Below, in pieces: positions 8,520 to 17,622 of a stretch of DNA of 64,000 nucleotides. The number at the start of each line of letters is the position of its first letter. Positions within the stretch are counted from its first letter, which is position 1. Under the pieces are notes generated by a model, which was not told the DNA's origin, did not search any database, and worked only from the letters and a program-made list of their open reading frames with translations. The stretch is from assembly GCF_017695955.1 (NCBI RefSeq), contig NZ_JAAORO010000002.1:62001-126000 (forward strand). Reading direction: 5' to 3'. Made by a program: the position numbers and the translations under genes. The stretch is from Prochlorococcus marinus XMU1419 (GTDB lineage: Bacteria; Cyanobacteriota; Cyanobacteriia; PCC-6307; Cyanobiaceae).

Positions 8520-8885
8520 TTATTTTTCTAATAAATAAATCTTTTCTTCACCAATTTTATCTGGCTTTGTTATTTTACAACCTTTATCTTTTTCCATATC
8601 ACAATTTTTTGTGGCAGGAACTGATTGCCAAGTGCAAATTTTTTCTTGAGAATCTTCTTTTATGATAATCCATCCATCATCTAAGTATTTTGAAATACCA
8701 TCCTCTCCACAAGAAAACTTTATTTCCATTCTTTTCTTTTCTGAACGAACGTTATCTTTAATATCTATTTCATTATTAATTACGGGTAAGTCTTTATTGA
8801 TTGAGGTCTTACATGAAGTTAAAAAAATTAAAACTAAAAGCATCTTTGAAAAATTTATTATTCTTTTCATTTTTTTTAACCCCAT
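8520..8885 (-). CDS. Small putative lipoprotein
   Basis: A 121-aa protein with a lipoprotein-type signal: a basic start, hydrophobic core MLLVLIFL and lipobox LTSC. The mature part has four further cysteines, including CGEDG, and a CTWQSVPATKNC segment, so disulfides are possible. Start 8885 gives MGLKKMKR; an internal ATG at 8870 gives a more typical signal peptide, MKRIINFSK, and may be the true start. Function is unknown. Confidence 0.68.
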   Translation of the reverse strand: MGLKKMKRIINFSKMLLVLIFLTSCKTSINKDLPVINNEIDIKDNVRSEKKRMEIKFSCGEDGISKYLDDGWIIIKEDSQEKICTWQSVPATKNCDMEKDKGCKITKPDKIGEEKIYLLEK

Positions 8886-8902
8886 TATGTTTAAAGTATA
8901 GT

Positions 8903-9079
8903 TTATTTTGATTCGATTAAATTTAATAGTTGATCCATTTTGTTCATCAATATTTTTACTTCATCTGCCTGGGGCAAAATTAATTCTTCTGTAACTGCTA
9001 AATGCATTTTTTTTAAATTTTGTCTTAAATCTTTTAAATGCATTTTTACATTTTCTTTCTTTTGTTCTATATCGTTCAT
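8903..9079 (-). CDS. Small helical protein, second member of a local paralog pair
   Basis: A short frame from ATG at 9079 to TAA at 8903, giving 58 aa. It shares with the 69-aa protein at 7491-7700 the spaced residues V-x-x-HL...R-x-x-L-x-x-MH, an LP-x-A-x-E-V/A-K segment and a closing LL-x-LI-x-x-K. Two genes of one small family on opposite strands 1.2 kb apart suggest duplication with inversion or repeated gain. No known domain. It is 17 bases upstream of the lipoprotein gene on the same strand. Confidence 0.6.
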   Translation of the reverse strand: MNDIEQKKENVKMHLKDLRQNLKKMHLAVTEELILPQADEVKILMNKMDQLLNLIESK

Positions 9080-9166
9080 TGCATTAAAATATAATTTGAT
9101 TGCAATTAAATAATAATTATAGTATTTGATGAGTTATTAAAAGGAAATTATTAAAATTTAATTTTT

Positions 9167-9532
9167 TCAATTTTCTATTTCATAAATTTCCTCACCACCA
9201 TAACAAAAATTAGTAGATAGCATTTTTAGTTCTTTATTATTAATTTGTTTTATATTTTTGTTTTTAATAATGTAATTTTTGGCAATGGCTTCGCATTCTA
9301 ATTTATTTTTTGCATGTTTAATTACTGGATAAAAATAAGCAACTATAGTGAAGAAAAATAAAAATGCTAATAGAGATTTTTTATTGTTTTTTAAAACTTC
9401 TTTGGATTTCTTTTTAGCCTTTAAAATTTTTATTAGTAAAGTATCTGGTAAACCTATTTGAACAAATAGAAATTCTACCCACCATGGAAGATCTTTATCT
9501 TTTTTTTTCTTTGAGGTTTCAGATTTAATCAT
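9167..9532 (-). CDS. Hypothetical membrane protein
   Basis: A 121-aa protein. Its lysine-rich N-terminal part contains PWWVEFLFVQIGLPDTLLIK, then one clear transmembrane span (about residues 54-70, LLAFLFFFTIVAYFYPV), then a polar C-terminal domain with two Cys and FCYGGEEIYEIE at the end. No known family. A lysine-rich N-terminus and one span suggest the C-terminal domain lies outside the cytoplasm. Confidence 0.62.
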   Translation of the reverse strand: MIKSETSKKKKDKDLPWWVEFLFVQIGLPDTLLIKILKAKKKSKEVLKNNKKSLLAFLFFFTIVAYFYPVIKHAKNKLECEAIAKNYIIKNKNIKQINNKELKMLSTNFCYGGEEIYEIEN

Positions 9533-9726
9533 TTTCGTTGAATCATAATTTTCGTTTCTAAACTATTTGATTTTAACTGGTTTTTTTTTCCTATCATCGT
9601 ATTGACTTATTTGGAATATAGAGGTTTTATTTTGATTTGAAGACTATATTTTTATTTTATAAGTTTTAATTTAATTTAACTATGAATTTTAGTATTGTAA
9701 ATTTGTAGTTAAAATAAAATTCATAA

Positions 9727-9996
9727 ATGGCAAAAAAAAGAAGGAAGTTAAATAAAGATTTCGAGAAAAAAATATATTCATCAAAAAAAAATGTTGAATT
9801 AGTTCTGGCAAAAATTTTTGATATAAACGATGAAGATATACAAAAAGAATATATGAGTGCTTTCAATAAAGTTGTCTTTTTATATGATGAATTAAAAGGA
9901 GATTATGAGCAATTAGGATTTAATGATAATTCAGAAGGACTTTTAACAAGGTACCAAAATGCTTTTGATCATTTTGAATCAGAATTTGAAATTTAA
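9727..9996 (+). CDS. Hypothetical small soluble protein
   Basis: An 89-aa protein with a basic start (MAKKRRKLNKDFEKK) and an acidic C-terminal half. It is probably helical, and no domain is recognised. Plus-strand gene in the mixed-strand array; the frame antisense to its 5' half (9666-9866) is rejected as a shadow. About 190 bases upstream of it carry no gene. Confidence 0.58.
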   Translation: MAKKRRKLNKDFEKKIYSSKKNVELVLAKIFDINDEDIQKEYMSAFNKVVFLYDELKGDYEQLGFNDNSEGLLTRYQNAFDHFESEFEI

Positions 9997-10003
9997 ATTG
10001 TAA

Positions 10004-10216
10004 TTAATTTCTATAAGGTATTACGGGAATTTCTATTGGATAGCCCTTTTTAAGATTAGATTTTTTTTCTCGCAATTCTTTTACGCAATTTAATTGCTTT
10101 CTCTCCTTTTCGCAGAATTTTTTTATTTGGTAATCAGTGAGTGAAAGTGATGAATTATTAAATGTGAAGAAGGTTATTAAAAAAAAAGATAAATTAAATA
10201 CTATTTTCATTGCCAT
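10004..10216 (-). CDS. Small secreted or periplasmic protein
   Basis: A 70-aa protein with a clear signal peptide (IVFNLSFFLITFFTF, probable cleavage near SLS or SLT) and a short mature part. The mature part holds two Cys in FCEKERKQLNCVKEL and a proline-containing tail. An internal ATG at 10210 would remove MA and is equally good. Convergent with the 89-aa gene, eight bases apart. No family recognised. Confidence 0.6.
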   Translation of the reverse strand: MAMKIVFNLSFFLITFFTFNNSSLSLTDYQIKKFCEKERKQLNCVKELREKKSNLKKGYPIEIPVIPYRN

Positions 10217-10254
10217 TTTGAATTTAAGTTATGATTTAATATCCTTTTTTTTAT

Positions 10255-10527
10255 TTAATTGTAGTTGTTTATGATCTTTTTGAGTTCATCTTTACTCAAA
10301 TCTGTTGATATAAAAACTTCTTGAGCTGTCTTCCCTTTTCTTGCGATTGCTTTATATCCGTTTATAGTTTTTACTGATAATCTAATTATTAACTTAGAAG
10401 ATTTACCCCTTACTCTTGATATTACAGCAGGAGTTATTGTTTTAATATTAACGTTTAAGGCTAATTTTTGAAGTATTGGAATTAGTCCTTCAATGTTTGT
10501 ACTATGATTTAAAACTAGTCTTCCCAA
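10255..10527 (-). CDS. DUF2103 family protein
   Basis: A 90-aa protein starting MGRLVLNHSTNIEGLIPIL, with VISRVRGKSSKLIIRLS in the middle. This matches my memory of the small cyanobacterial DUF2103 family, often labelled putative metal-binding. The metal-binding claim is not evident: there is one His and no Cys. The basic middle with S-R-V-R-G suggests nucleic-acid contact as an alternative. It closes the small-gene array; petN follows on the other strand after about 115 bases. Confidence 0.65.
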   Translation of the reverse strand: MGRLVLNHSTNIEGLIPILQKLALNVNIKTITPAVISRVRGKSSKLIIRLSVKTINGYKAIARKGKTAQEVFISTDLSKDELKKIINNYN

Positions 10528-10642
10528 TTTAATTTTTTATATATTCTATTTAGAAAATTTTGTTTCTGAGAAATAACTTTATCTTAGAATTGGAAAATTT
10601 TTTTTTAAGTTCTGTTATATTTATAGAAGTGATTCAAATCTA

Positions 10643-10744
10643 ATGATCTTTCAAATAGGTTGGGCTGCATTAGCTGCAATTTTTACTTTTTCAATCGCCA
10701 TGGTTGTTTGGGGTAGAAATGGTGATGGCTCTATTGACATATGA
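10643..10744 (+). CDS. petN: Cytochrome b6f complex subunit VIII (PetN)
   Basis: A short frame encoding the 33-aa [16 protein letters not shown]..., with the family signature [13 protein letters not shown] after a single transmembrane span. PetN is a one-helix subunit needed for assembly or stability of the cytochrome b6f complex in thylakoids, which links photosystem II and photosystem I electron flow. The TGA stop overlaps the ATG of the next frame (ATGA, 10741-10744), indicating translational coupling to a 46-aa membrane protein. Confidence 0.93.
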
Positions 10745-10881
10745 TTTCATTCTTAACTTATGAAGTTTATTTAAATAAATTTCTTATTGTAACATCGTTC
10801 GGATTACTCATACTTATAACATTGGCTGTAATTTATATATCTTATGTCTCCTGGAAGGATAAAAAAAGATTAAAAAAATAA
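10741..10881 (+). CDS. 46-aa membrane protein coupled to petN
   Basis: A frame from ATG at 10741 to TAA at 10879-10881, whose start codon overlaps the petN stop. It has one hydrophobic span (about residues 14-36, [20 protein letters not shown]) and a basic tail WKDKKRLKK. The architecture suits a small thylakoid membrane protein with its tail in the cytoplasm. Coupling to petN makes a link to cytochrome b6f or electron transport plausible, but I do not recognise the sequence as any named subunit. Confidence 0.6.
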
Positions 10882-10884
10882 TTA

Positions 10885-11484
10885 TTATTTTTTCTTATCC
10901 TTTATTCTTAATTCTTCCATTAATTCTTTTGCTTGTTCCAGTTTTGATATGCTGTTCTTGTAAATTCCAATATCTTTTTCTGCTTTATTAGGAGACAAAC
11001 TTAAGTTCTCAAAAATATCAGATATCATATTATTTATTTCGGATTCCTTTTGATCTTTAAAATCTTGGGCCTTTGAAATTAATATATAAATCCCTAAGTT
11101 CAATATCCTTGAAGGGTAAGGTTTGGATTCACTTTTTTCTTTTAAAAATCTCAATATATCCTTTGACGACTTATTCTTAAATTTTTCTAGAGTTTTTTGA
11201 GAAATTTCCTTTATTTCATTTGATTCAAAATTGCTAGAACCGCATAAAGATTCAAATAGTAGGTCCAAATGTTTCTCAGGTTTGTATCCTTTTGTTAATT
11301 CTTTGAATGTTTCAGTGAGACCAATGCAAAAGAGATAATCTTGTTTAAACTCATTTTGATGATTTAAAAGGTTTAATTCGACAAGCATTTCATCAACTAT
11401 TCTTTTGTATAGACCTGGAATAACGTAAGGGAATCGTTCATGAAATAACTTTTTGCTATCTGAAACAGTCAATTTTTCTTTCAA
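10885..11484 (-). CDS. thf1: Thf1/Psb29, photosystem II biogenesis protein
   Basis: The protein carries the family signature TVSDSKKLF...PYVIPGLYKRIVDEMLVELNLL, then FCIGLTETF and LFESLCGSS, with a helical C-terminus. Thf1 (Psb29, Psp29) supports photosystem II repair and FtsH complex function in cyanobacteria; ftsH lies close by. The open frame runs back to an ATG at 11529, only 35 bases from divergent clpP, but family members begin just before TVSD. I therefore favour the TTG at 11484 (199 aa), which leaves about 80 bases for two promoters. Confidence 0.9.
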   Translation of the reverse strand: MKEKLTVSDSKKLFHERFPYVIPGLYKRIVDEMLVELNLLNHQNEFKQDYLFCIGLTETFKELTKGYKPEKHLDLLFESLCGSSNFESNEIKEISQKTLEKFKNKSSKDILRFLKEKSESKPYPSRILNLGIYILISKAQDFKDQKESEINNMISDIFENLSLSPNKAEKDIGIYKNSISKLEQAKELMEELRIKDKKK

Positions 11485-11564
11485 TTTTTTATATGTAAAC
11501 CTTAATAAGGTTAGCGTATGTTGACTCAATATCGTTAATATCTAATAAACAGATAAATATTATT

Positions 11565-12152
11565 ATGATCCCTTTAGTTTTAGAAGAATCCGGTGGTGGT
11601 GAAAGAGTCTTTGATATTTATTCTAGATTATTAAGAGAAAGAATCATCTTTTTGGGGGAACAGGTAACTAGCGAAACTGCTAATAGAATAGTTGCCCAAT
11701 TACTATTCCTTGAAGCTGAGGATCCTGAAAAAGATATCTACATGTACATAAATTCACCAGGTGGATCAGTCTACGATGGTTTAGGCATCTTTGACACAAT
11801 GCAACACGTTAAACCTGATATTCATACAGTTTGTGTGGGTTTAGCAGCTAGCATGGGTGCTTTTTTGTTGGCGGCAGGTACAAAAGGAAAAAGAAGTAGT
11901 CTTAGACATTCAAGAATTATGATTCATCAACCACTAGGAGGAGCTAGAGGGCAAGCTAGTGATATAAGAATTCAAGCTGATGAAATTTTGTTTTTAAAAG
12001 AAAGACTTAATACTGAATTATCCGAGAGAACGGGTAAGGATTATGAAACCATTAAAGAAGATACTGACAGAGACTTTTACATGTCTCCTGTTGAAGCTGT
12101 TGAGTATGGGTTAATAGATTTAGTACTAGATAAGAAACCTGTGAAAGTTTAA
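11565..12152 (+). CDS. clpP: ATP-dependent Clp protease proteolytic subunit
   Basis: A 195-aa ClpP with the serine-protease triad visible: Ser96 in GLAASMGAF, His121 in MIHQPLGG and Asp170 in DTDRDFYM. Full length; the N-terminal [19 protein letters not shown] is typical. It forms the barrel that degrades substrates delivered by ClpC or ClpX. Cyanobacteria carry several paralogs, so the number in the name cannot be set from this sequence. Its stop overlaps the convergent ftsH stop by four bases. Confidence 0.95.
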   Translation: MIPLVLEESGGGERVFDIYSRLLRERIIFLGEQVTSETANRIVAQLLFLEAEDPEKDIYMYINSPGGSVYDGLGIFDTMQHVKPDIHTVCVGLAASMGAFLLAAGTKGKRSSLRHSRIMIHQPLGGARGQASDIRIQADEILFLKERLNTELSERTGKDYETIKEDTDRDFYMSPVEAVEYGLIDLVLDKKPVKV

Positions 12153-14062
12153 CCCAGCAATTGAGGAGTTCTCTCTTTATCGGGAATATTGGTGAATTCT
12201 GAAAGAATACTTGTGAATTCTTCACCATCTAAAGTCTCTTTTTCTATTAATAAATCAACTATTTTATCCATAGCTTCTCTGTTTTTACTTACGATAGAAT
12301 AAGTTTCTTTATAACAATCCTTAACCATAACTCTTACACTTTCATCAATCTGTTTGGAAATAGAATCAGAGACTTCACTCCTAGTCATTAAATCTCTACC
12401 TACGAAAACTTCTTGATTTCCTCCCTCCAAAGCTATTGGACCTAGATTACTCATTCCAAATCTAGTAACCATTTGACGGGCCATAGAAGCAACTTGCTGG
12501 AAATCACCGCCTGCTCCTGTTGTGATTTCGCCTTTACCAAAAACAACATCCTCAGCTGCTCTACCTCCTAGTGCTCCCATTATTCTGGCCTTTAGTTGGG
12601 CTCTGCTTACGAGTGTTTGTTCATCATCAGGAGTAAACCAAGTTAAACCCTTGGCTTGACCTCTTGGTATTACGGTTACTTTTTGAACAGGGTCATGAGC
12701 TTTAACTAGCGAACCTATAAGTGCATGGCCTACTTCATGATATGCAATTAACCTTTTACTTCTACCATCAGTTAACGGTGAACCTTCCATACCAGCAACA
12801 ATTCTATCTACTGAATCATCTATTTCTGAAATACCTATAGAATCTTTTCTTCGTCTAGCAGTAAGTATAGCTGCCTCATTTAGTAAATTTGCTAAATCTG
12901 CGCCCGTAAAACCTGGAGTTCTTCTTGCAATACTTTCAAGTGTCAAATCATCTTGAAGTTTCTTATTTCTTGCATGCACTTCTAGTATTGATAGTCTTCC
13001 TTTGATATCTGGTGCATCAACAGTTACTTGCCTATCAAATCTACCTGGTCTCATGAGAGCTGAGTCTAAAACATCGGGTCTATTTGTTGCTGCAATTATT
13101 ATTATTCCACTATTACCTTCAAATCCATCCATTTCAGTAAGAAGTTGGTTAAGAGTTTGTTCTCTCTCATCATTACCACCTCCAATTCCCGCACCTCTCT
13201 GTCTTCCTACTGCATCGATTTCATCAATAAAAATTAAACAAGGACTATTTTCTTTTGCCTTCTTAAACAGGTCTCTTACTCTACTTGCACCAACACCAAC
13301 GAACATTTCAACAAACTCAGAACCTGATAATGAAAAGAAGGGTACTCCTGCTTCTCCAGCGATAGCTTTTGCTAAAAGGGTTTTCCCAGTTCCAGGAGGA
13401 CCGACCAATAAGACCCCTTTAGGAATTCTTGCTCCTACGGAAGTGAACTTTTCTGGTTTTTTTAAAAAAGTAACAACTTCTTGTAAATCTTGTTTAGCTT
13501 CATTAACACCTGCTACATCATCAAAAACAACTCCTGTTTTAGCTTCCATAGCAAACCTTGCTTTTGATTTACCAAATTGCATCGCTTGTCCAGGACCTCC
13601 AGGCATACCATTTGATCTCCTGGCTAAAAGAATTAAACCCCCAATTAATATGGCTGGAAATAGTAGATTACCTAAAATTCCTAGTGCAGGAGGTGCTGTT
13701 TTGACAGGATGTACATCAAAACTTATTCCCTCATTTTTTAAATTATTTATAAGTTCTGGTGTTAATCCTGGAAGATCGACCCGTAATCTTTGAACTTTAT
13801 TATCCAAATCAGAATCTATTGTTTCTATTACTGCATTTCTTCCTCCTTCAAAGATATCTACTGATGTTACCCTTCCTGATTTAATGTAATCTAAAAATCT
13901 GCCGTAACTAACTCTTGCTACCGCTGAGTTTTTAGGTGCAACTGTTGTTCCATTTGATTTAAGTGAATCAATATTGCTAGAAGATAAAAATTGGTAGGAA
14001 AGCGCGATTACTAAAAGTATAGGTAAAGCCCATAAAATTAATGTTTTAAATTTCTGATTCAT
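12149..14062 (-). CDS. ftsH: ATP-dependent zinc metalloprotease FtsH
   Basis: A 637-aa membrane protease. Two N-terminal spans (about residues 7-26 and 127-147) flank a lumenal domain. The AAA module has Walker A GPPGTGKT at 221-228, Walker B LIFIDEID ending at 283 and the second region of homology ATNRPDVLD...RPGRFDR. The zinc site HEVGH is at 442-446. The sequence resembles the thylakoid FtsH forms that degrade damaged D1. Neighbours thf1 and sipA are both tied to photosystem or high-light physiology. Divergent from sipA over about 105 bases. Confidence 0.96.
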   Translation of the reverse strand: MNQKFKTLILWALPILLVIALSYQFLSSSNIDSLKSNGTTVAPKNSAVARVSYGRFLDYIKSGRVTSVDIFEGGRNAVIETIDSDLDNKVQRLRVDLPGLTPELINNLKNEGISFDVHPVKTAPPALGILGNLLFPAILIGGLILLARRSNGMPGGPGQAMQFGKSKARFAMEAKTGVVFDDVAGVNEAKQDLQEVVTFLKKPEKFTSVGARIPKGVLLVGPPGTGKTLLAKAIAGEAGVPFFSLSGSEFVEMFVGVGASRVRDLFKKAKENSPCLIFIDEIDAVGRQRGAGIGGGNDEREQTLNQLLTEMDGFEGNSGIIIIAATNRPDVLDSALMRPGRFDRQVTVDAPDIKGRLSILEVHARNKKLQDDLTLESIARRTPGFTGADLANLLNEAAILTARRRKDSIGISEIDDSVDRIVAGMEGSPLTDGRSKRLIAYHEVGHALIGSLVKAHDPVQKVTVIPRGQAKGLTWFTPDDEQTLVSRAQLKARIMGALGGRAAEDVVFGKGEITTGAGGDFQQVASMARQMVTRFGMSNLGPIALEGGNQEVFVGRDLMTRSEVSDSISKQIDESVRVMVKDCYKETYSIVSKNREAMDKIVDLLIEKETLDGEEFTSILSEFTNIPDKERTPQLLG

Positions 14063-14167
14063 TAATTTGTAAGATGTTGATTATCTGATTCTAGAATGAA
14101 TCAGTTCATTTCGTTGATATTTTCTTTAAGTTTATGCTTATATTATTCATGAATACTTTGTTTATTA

Positions 14168-14377
14168 ATGAAATTTGAAATAAGAGATAAGGTTAAGCTG
14201 ATAGCGCCGATCTCCTACTTAAAGACTTCTGATAATATGCCAATGTTAAGACCTCCGGATTTAGTAGCAATTGATGAAATTGGGGAAATCTTATCAATAA
14301 AATCTCTAGATACTGTCGAAGTGAAGTTTAGAAGAGGTTGCTTTTTAATTGATATTAATAAAATTGAGAAAATCTAA
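14168..14377 (+). CDS. sipA: SipA-like regulator (DUF3148 / NDH assembly family)
   Basis: A 69-aa protein with the family pattern IRDKVKLIAPISYLKT, then MPMLRPPDLV and GEILS...VEVKFRRGCFLI, an SH3-like beta fold. In Synechococcus SipA binds the sensor kinase NblS, which controls high-light genes; a plant homolog is involved in NDH complex assembly. Divergent from ftsH, which fits a high-light context. It ends one base before the convergent M16 peptidase-like gene. Confidence 0.85.
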   Translation: MKFEIRDKVKLIAPISYLKTSDNMPMLRPPDLVAIDEIGEILSIKSLDTVEVKFRRGCFLIDINKIEKI

Positions 14378-14378
14378 C

Positions 14379-15596
14379 TCAAAAATTTTTTTCCCACATT
14401 CTTGTAATTTCTAAACATATTTTTTTATTACCAGAAATACTCAAGAAAGGTTTCGAAAGATATTTATTAGTTACTTTAAGAATATCTAGAGAAGATATTT
14501 CGTCTATTTTTGAATTTAAATTGATCTCAGAGAGTTGTGTTTTGCCATAACTAATTAATTGGATCTTTCGTTGTAAAATTTCATCTAATGATTGATTTCC
14601 CAAAAGAAAAGAACCTTTTAATTTTTCTTTTGCTAAATATATTTCAGATTCAACCAAAGGGTTTAAAAGCAAATTTTTCCATAGTGATGATAAAAGTTCA
14701 AAAGCGAATAGAGCTTTTTGATTGGATACTGACAAGTAAATTAAAAATGGGGCATTGTCACTTCTTATTGGATAATAAACACCAAGATCGTAGGTAATGC
14801 CATTTTTTTCTCTAAAAAGTTTAAATAAAGCAGCGCTCATTCCATAAGATAAATATGACTCCAAAACTTTTAAAGGTAGGTATTCACGGCTTCTACGTGA
14901 GCAAGTTTGGTTACCTATCATAATTATTGTTTGATTTGAATAATTATTTATGTAATCCAATCTTTTAATAGGACTTAAATCATTTTTAATAATTAATGGT
15001 TTTTCTTTTACGATTATTTTTTCTAATGATTCAATGTTTTCTCCATTTACTTCAGAATTATTTGAAATTAGATACTTTTCTCTATTTTTGAAGTTTTTAA
15101 ACTCACGCAAAACATCGTTATGGGTAATCTTTGAAACATCATTTAAATTACCAATTGTATTAAAAGCATATGGATGATTTGAGTAAACAATTTTTCTCCA
15201 TTTTTCAAAGCAGATGTTGAATGGATTCTCTTTATCCTTTTTAATTAAATCAATAGAGGATTTTTTTACTTTTCGAAATTCAATTTCCGATAGAATTGGT
15301 TTATTGATAATTAATTCTAATAGAGGAAATAATTTACTGAAATGTTCATTTAACGATTTAATGCTTAATAGAATTCCATCTTCAAAGACTTCATGATTTA
15401 ATTCTGCTCCATGGGACTCAATATACTCAGAAAGAACAAAATTATTAAAACCTTCACATTCTCTGGTAAGTAATGAACAAAGGATCTTGTTTATCCCTTT
15501 TTGATTGATACTATCCATATCACTACCTCCTTTTATCCAAATTGAAGCGGTAGAAAAATTTCTTTTTTTATGATTTAAAAAATATCTTTTTAACAT
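14379..15596 (-). CDS. M16 family protein, non-catalytic partner subunit
   Basis: A 405-aa insulinase/MPP-type protein. At the position of the zinc motif HxxEH it has ILCSLL, so it cannot hold zinc. It keeps a C-terminal LFREKNGITYDLG segment, which in M16 heterodimers supplies the Arg/Tyr pair that assists the catalytic subunit. It overlaps the catalytic gene upstream by seven bases, so the two are almost certainly translated together and form a heterodimer. Substrate unknown. Confidence 0.88.
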   Translation of the reverse strand: MLKRYFLNHKKRNFSTASIWIKGGSDMDSINQKGINKILCSLLTRECEGFNNFVLSEYIESHGAELNHEVFEDGILLSIKSLNEHFSKLFPLLELIINKPILSEIEFRKVKKSSIDLIKKDKENPFNICFEKWRKIVYSNHPYAFNTIGNLNDVSKITHNDVLREFKNFKNREKYLISNNSEVNGENIESLEKIIVKEKPLIIKNDLSPIKRLDYINNYSNQTIIMIGNQTCSRRSREYLPLKVLESYLSYGMSAALFKLFREKNGITYDLGVYYPIRSDNAPFLIYLSVSNQKALFAFELLSSLWKNLLLNPLVESEIYLAKEKLKGSFLLGNQSLDEILQRKIQLISYGKTQLSEINLNSKIDEISSLDILKVTNKYLSKPFLSISGNKKICLEITRMWEKNF

Positions 15597-16855
15597 TTAC
15601 TAGAGGACGCAATTAAAGTAAATTTATCTGCCCGTATATATTCTGTGATCTCTTTAAAATTATCCAAGTCATTCCAATACCTCAAATAACTTTCTAAATT
15701 ATTGATTGAAGATTTTCTGCCCCAAAGAAGTTCATTTCCAAAGAACGAAGATAGCTGTGTAGGTGTCTCTAAATTAAATACATAATTACTTTTAACAATA
15801 TTTATAGCCTTATTTATTTCATCCAAAGTCAAGGCTTTTGAATTAGAAACTTCATCTATTATTTTATTAATTTGTTCTTCTACTAAATTAATATCTTTCG
15901 ATTCACAACTTGCTTCTAATATGAACAGCCCACCTAATTCTCCAGCATTTACATCTACATATACTGATTCAACAAGATTACTATCTTCTTTTAAAATTTT
16001 CACTAATCTGCTGTTTCTTCCTACCGAGAGTATTGATGCTAATATCTCGAGTCCAATAATATTTTTTTGATCATTTAGGTTTGGGATAAACCAAGCCATA
16101 AATATTCTTGAAAACTCTAAATTATCAAATTTAATTAACTCTCTTCCATGCCTGATTTTTAAGGGTAGGTTATTGTTTTGAGTTTTAAAATTTGGAACTT
16201 TATATATTGGATTTTTATTGATACCAGATAGATCACTTTCTTCAAAATTTTTATAAATTTCTTTCGAAAGATTACCAGCAATTGCGATACAAATCTTCTC
16301 AGTATTGTAATGTTTTCGGTGAAATTCCACAATATCATTAATCTCCAATTTATTAATACTTTCTTCAGTTCCCAAAATAGAATTAGCATAATTAGGATTT
16401 AACCAAACCCTTTTCAAAAAGTAGTTAAATAATCTTTCTTCAATCTGATCATTTTGTTGTTTTATTTCATCAATTACTACTCCTTTTTCTTTTAGAAATT
16501 CATAAGGATTTAAATTTGGAGAAACGACAATATTTGTCAAAAGAGCAAGTGATTCTCTAAAGTTATTTGGTGGAACGAGAACGTGGTAATGAACATCATC
16601 ATAACCAGTAGAAGCGTTACTCAAGCCGCCTAGTGATTCAATTTTGTGGTCAAATTCACCTGGCATTATTTTGTTAGAACCTTTAAATATCATATGTTCT
16701 AGAAAATGAGCAGTCCCGTTTTTACCAACCTCATCAAATGAAGATCCTGCTTTGCACCACATATCAATGCTTATGAGTGGTAATTCTTTATTATCCACGA
16801 ATACACATTTAGTTTCGCTTGAGTGGGTATAGTAGTTAACGTCTCCTACATTCAT
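15590..16855 (-). CDS. M16 family zinc peptidase, catalytic subunit
   Basis: A 421-aa processing-peptidase-like protein with the inverted zinc motif HFLEH at residues 50-54 (GTAHFLEHMIFKGS), followed by the downstream glutamate region around EKGVVIDEIKQQ. No signal peptide is seen, so it probably works in the cytoplasm, possibly clearing peptides. First gene of a two-gene operon with its inactive partner; divergent from pcyA with only about 41 bases between starts, so promoters must overlap. Confidence 0.92.
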   Translation of the reverse strand: MNVGDVNYYTHSSETKCVFVDNKELPLISIDMWCKAGSSFDEVGKNGTAHFLEHMIFKGSNKIMPGEFDHKIESLGGLSNASTGYDDVHYHVLVPPNNFRESLALLTNIVVSPNLNPYEFLKEKGVVIDEIKQQNDQIEERLFNYFLKRVWLNPNYANSILGTEESINKLEINDIVEFHRKHYNTEKICIAIAGNLSKEIYKNFEESDLSGINKNPIYKVPNFKTQNNNLPLKIRHGRELIKFDNLEFSRIFMAWFIPNLNDQKNIIGLEILASILSVGRNSRLVKILKEDSNLVESVYVDVNAGELGGLFILEASCESKDINLVEEQINKIIDEVSNSKALTLDEINKAINIVKSNYVFNLETPTQLSSFFGNELLWGRKSSINNLESYLRYWNDLDNFKEITEYIRADKFTLIASSSKC

Positions 16856-16896
16856 CTGAATTCTCTTATTAAACTCTATTTTGGTACTTTTTAGCC

Positions 16897-17622
16897 TTGT
16901 TGTCTGAATCCTTAACTAAAACAAAATTAACAGACCCTCTTATTTTGGACTTGTTGCGAAATATTAGAGAGCATAGATCCATGCTTGAGAACCTCAAGAG
17001 TATAAAAGTTGATCCAAATCTTACTAACATAATATCTAACGAGATAGGTAGAGAATTTTATATAGAGAACGAATTTCATAAAGCGAACGGATTTAGAAAG
17101 CTCCATATCGAAGTGGCAGAATTTTCAAAGAGTCTTAAAATTTTACACTGTGTTTTCTTTCCTGATCCAAAGTTTGATATACCAATTTTTGGGATGGATT
17201 TAGTAAAAATAAATGATATTGTTTCTGCTGCAATTGTTGACTTATCTCCTGTTTCTCAAAATCAAGGTTCGAAATACGATAAATTTCTTTCTGAAGTTGA
17301 TAAAAGTTCTTTCACCTCATTGAGAGAAATTCCTAACTGGGGTGAAATTTTTTCTAAAAATGTATTTTTTGCTTCTCTAAAAAGTAATTCTGAAAAAAAT
17401 GATTTTTGTAGAGTAGTTGATCAATATCTCGATATTTTGATCAAACTAAATAAAGAGGCAAAACCTGACTATGAGAAGGAAATTATTCAAGAAAGAATAA
17501 ATTATCAAAGGAATTATTGTTTGCAACAGATGAAAAACGAGAAGACAAGCATGGTTCTCTTAAAATATTTTGATGCAAAATGGGTAGATAATTATATAAA
17601 AAGTGTTCTCTTTGATTTTTAA
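16897..17622 (+). CDS. pcyA: Phycocyanobilin:ferredoxin oxidoreductase
   Basis: A 241-aa ferredoxin-dependent bilin reductase converting biliverdin IXalpha to phycocyanobilin. The known catalytic residues align at a constant offset of four: Glu72 (E76), His84 (H88 in LHCVFFPDP) and Asp101 (D105 in FGMDL). The start is TTG at 16897 or 16900; no ATG fits. Its TAA overlaps the ATG of the downstream exporter gene (TAATG), which places pcyA at the head of a four-gene operon. High-light Prochlorococcus lacks phycobilisomes, so the product probably serves a minor or regulatory bilin role. Confidence 0.95.
   Translation: MLSESLTKTKLTDPLILDLLRNIREHRSMLENLKSIKVDPNLTNIISNEIGREFYIENEFHKANGFRKLHIEVAEFSKSLKILHCVFFPDPKFDIPIFGMDLVKINDIVSAAIVDLSPVSQNQGSKYDKFLSEVDKSSFTSLREIPNWGEIFSKNVFFASLKSNSEKNDFCRVVDQYLDILIKLNKEAKPDYEKEIIQERINYQRNYCLQQMKNEKTSMVLLKYFDAKWVDNYIKSVLFDF

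Noticed and set aside
9666-9866. 66-aa hydrophobic frame on the minus strand
   Set aside because: Overlaps the 5' half of the plus-strand 89-aa gene; Phe/Ile-rich content follows from the reverse of AAA/GAA codons.
13002-13793. 263-aa open frame antisense to ftsH
   Set aside because: It lies wholly opposite the AAA and zinc-protease coding region, has a Ser/Pro-rich composition without domains, and mirrors the codon structure of ftsH.
14063-14167. CTGATT...AATCAG short inverted repeat between ftsH and sipA
   Set aside because: Only six base pairs with an eight-base loop and no T run; expected by chance in AT-rich DNA.
14379-15596. The second M16 gene as a pseudogene because it lacks HxxEH
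   Set aside because: The frame is intact, overlaps the active gene, and keeps the partner-subunit motif, so it is better read as a functional non-catalytic subunit.
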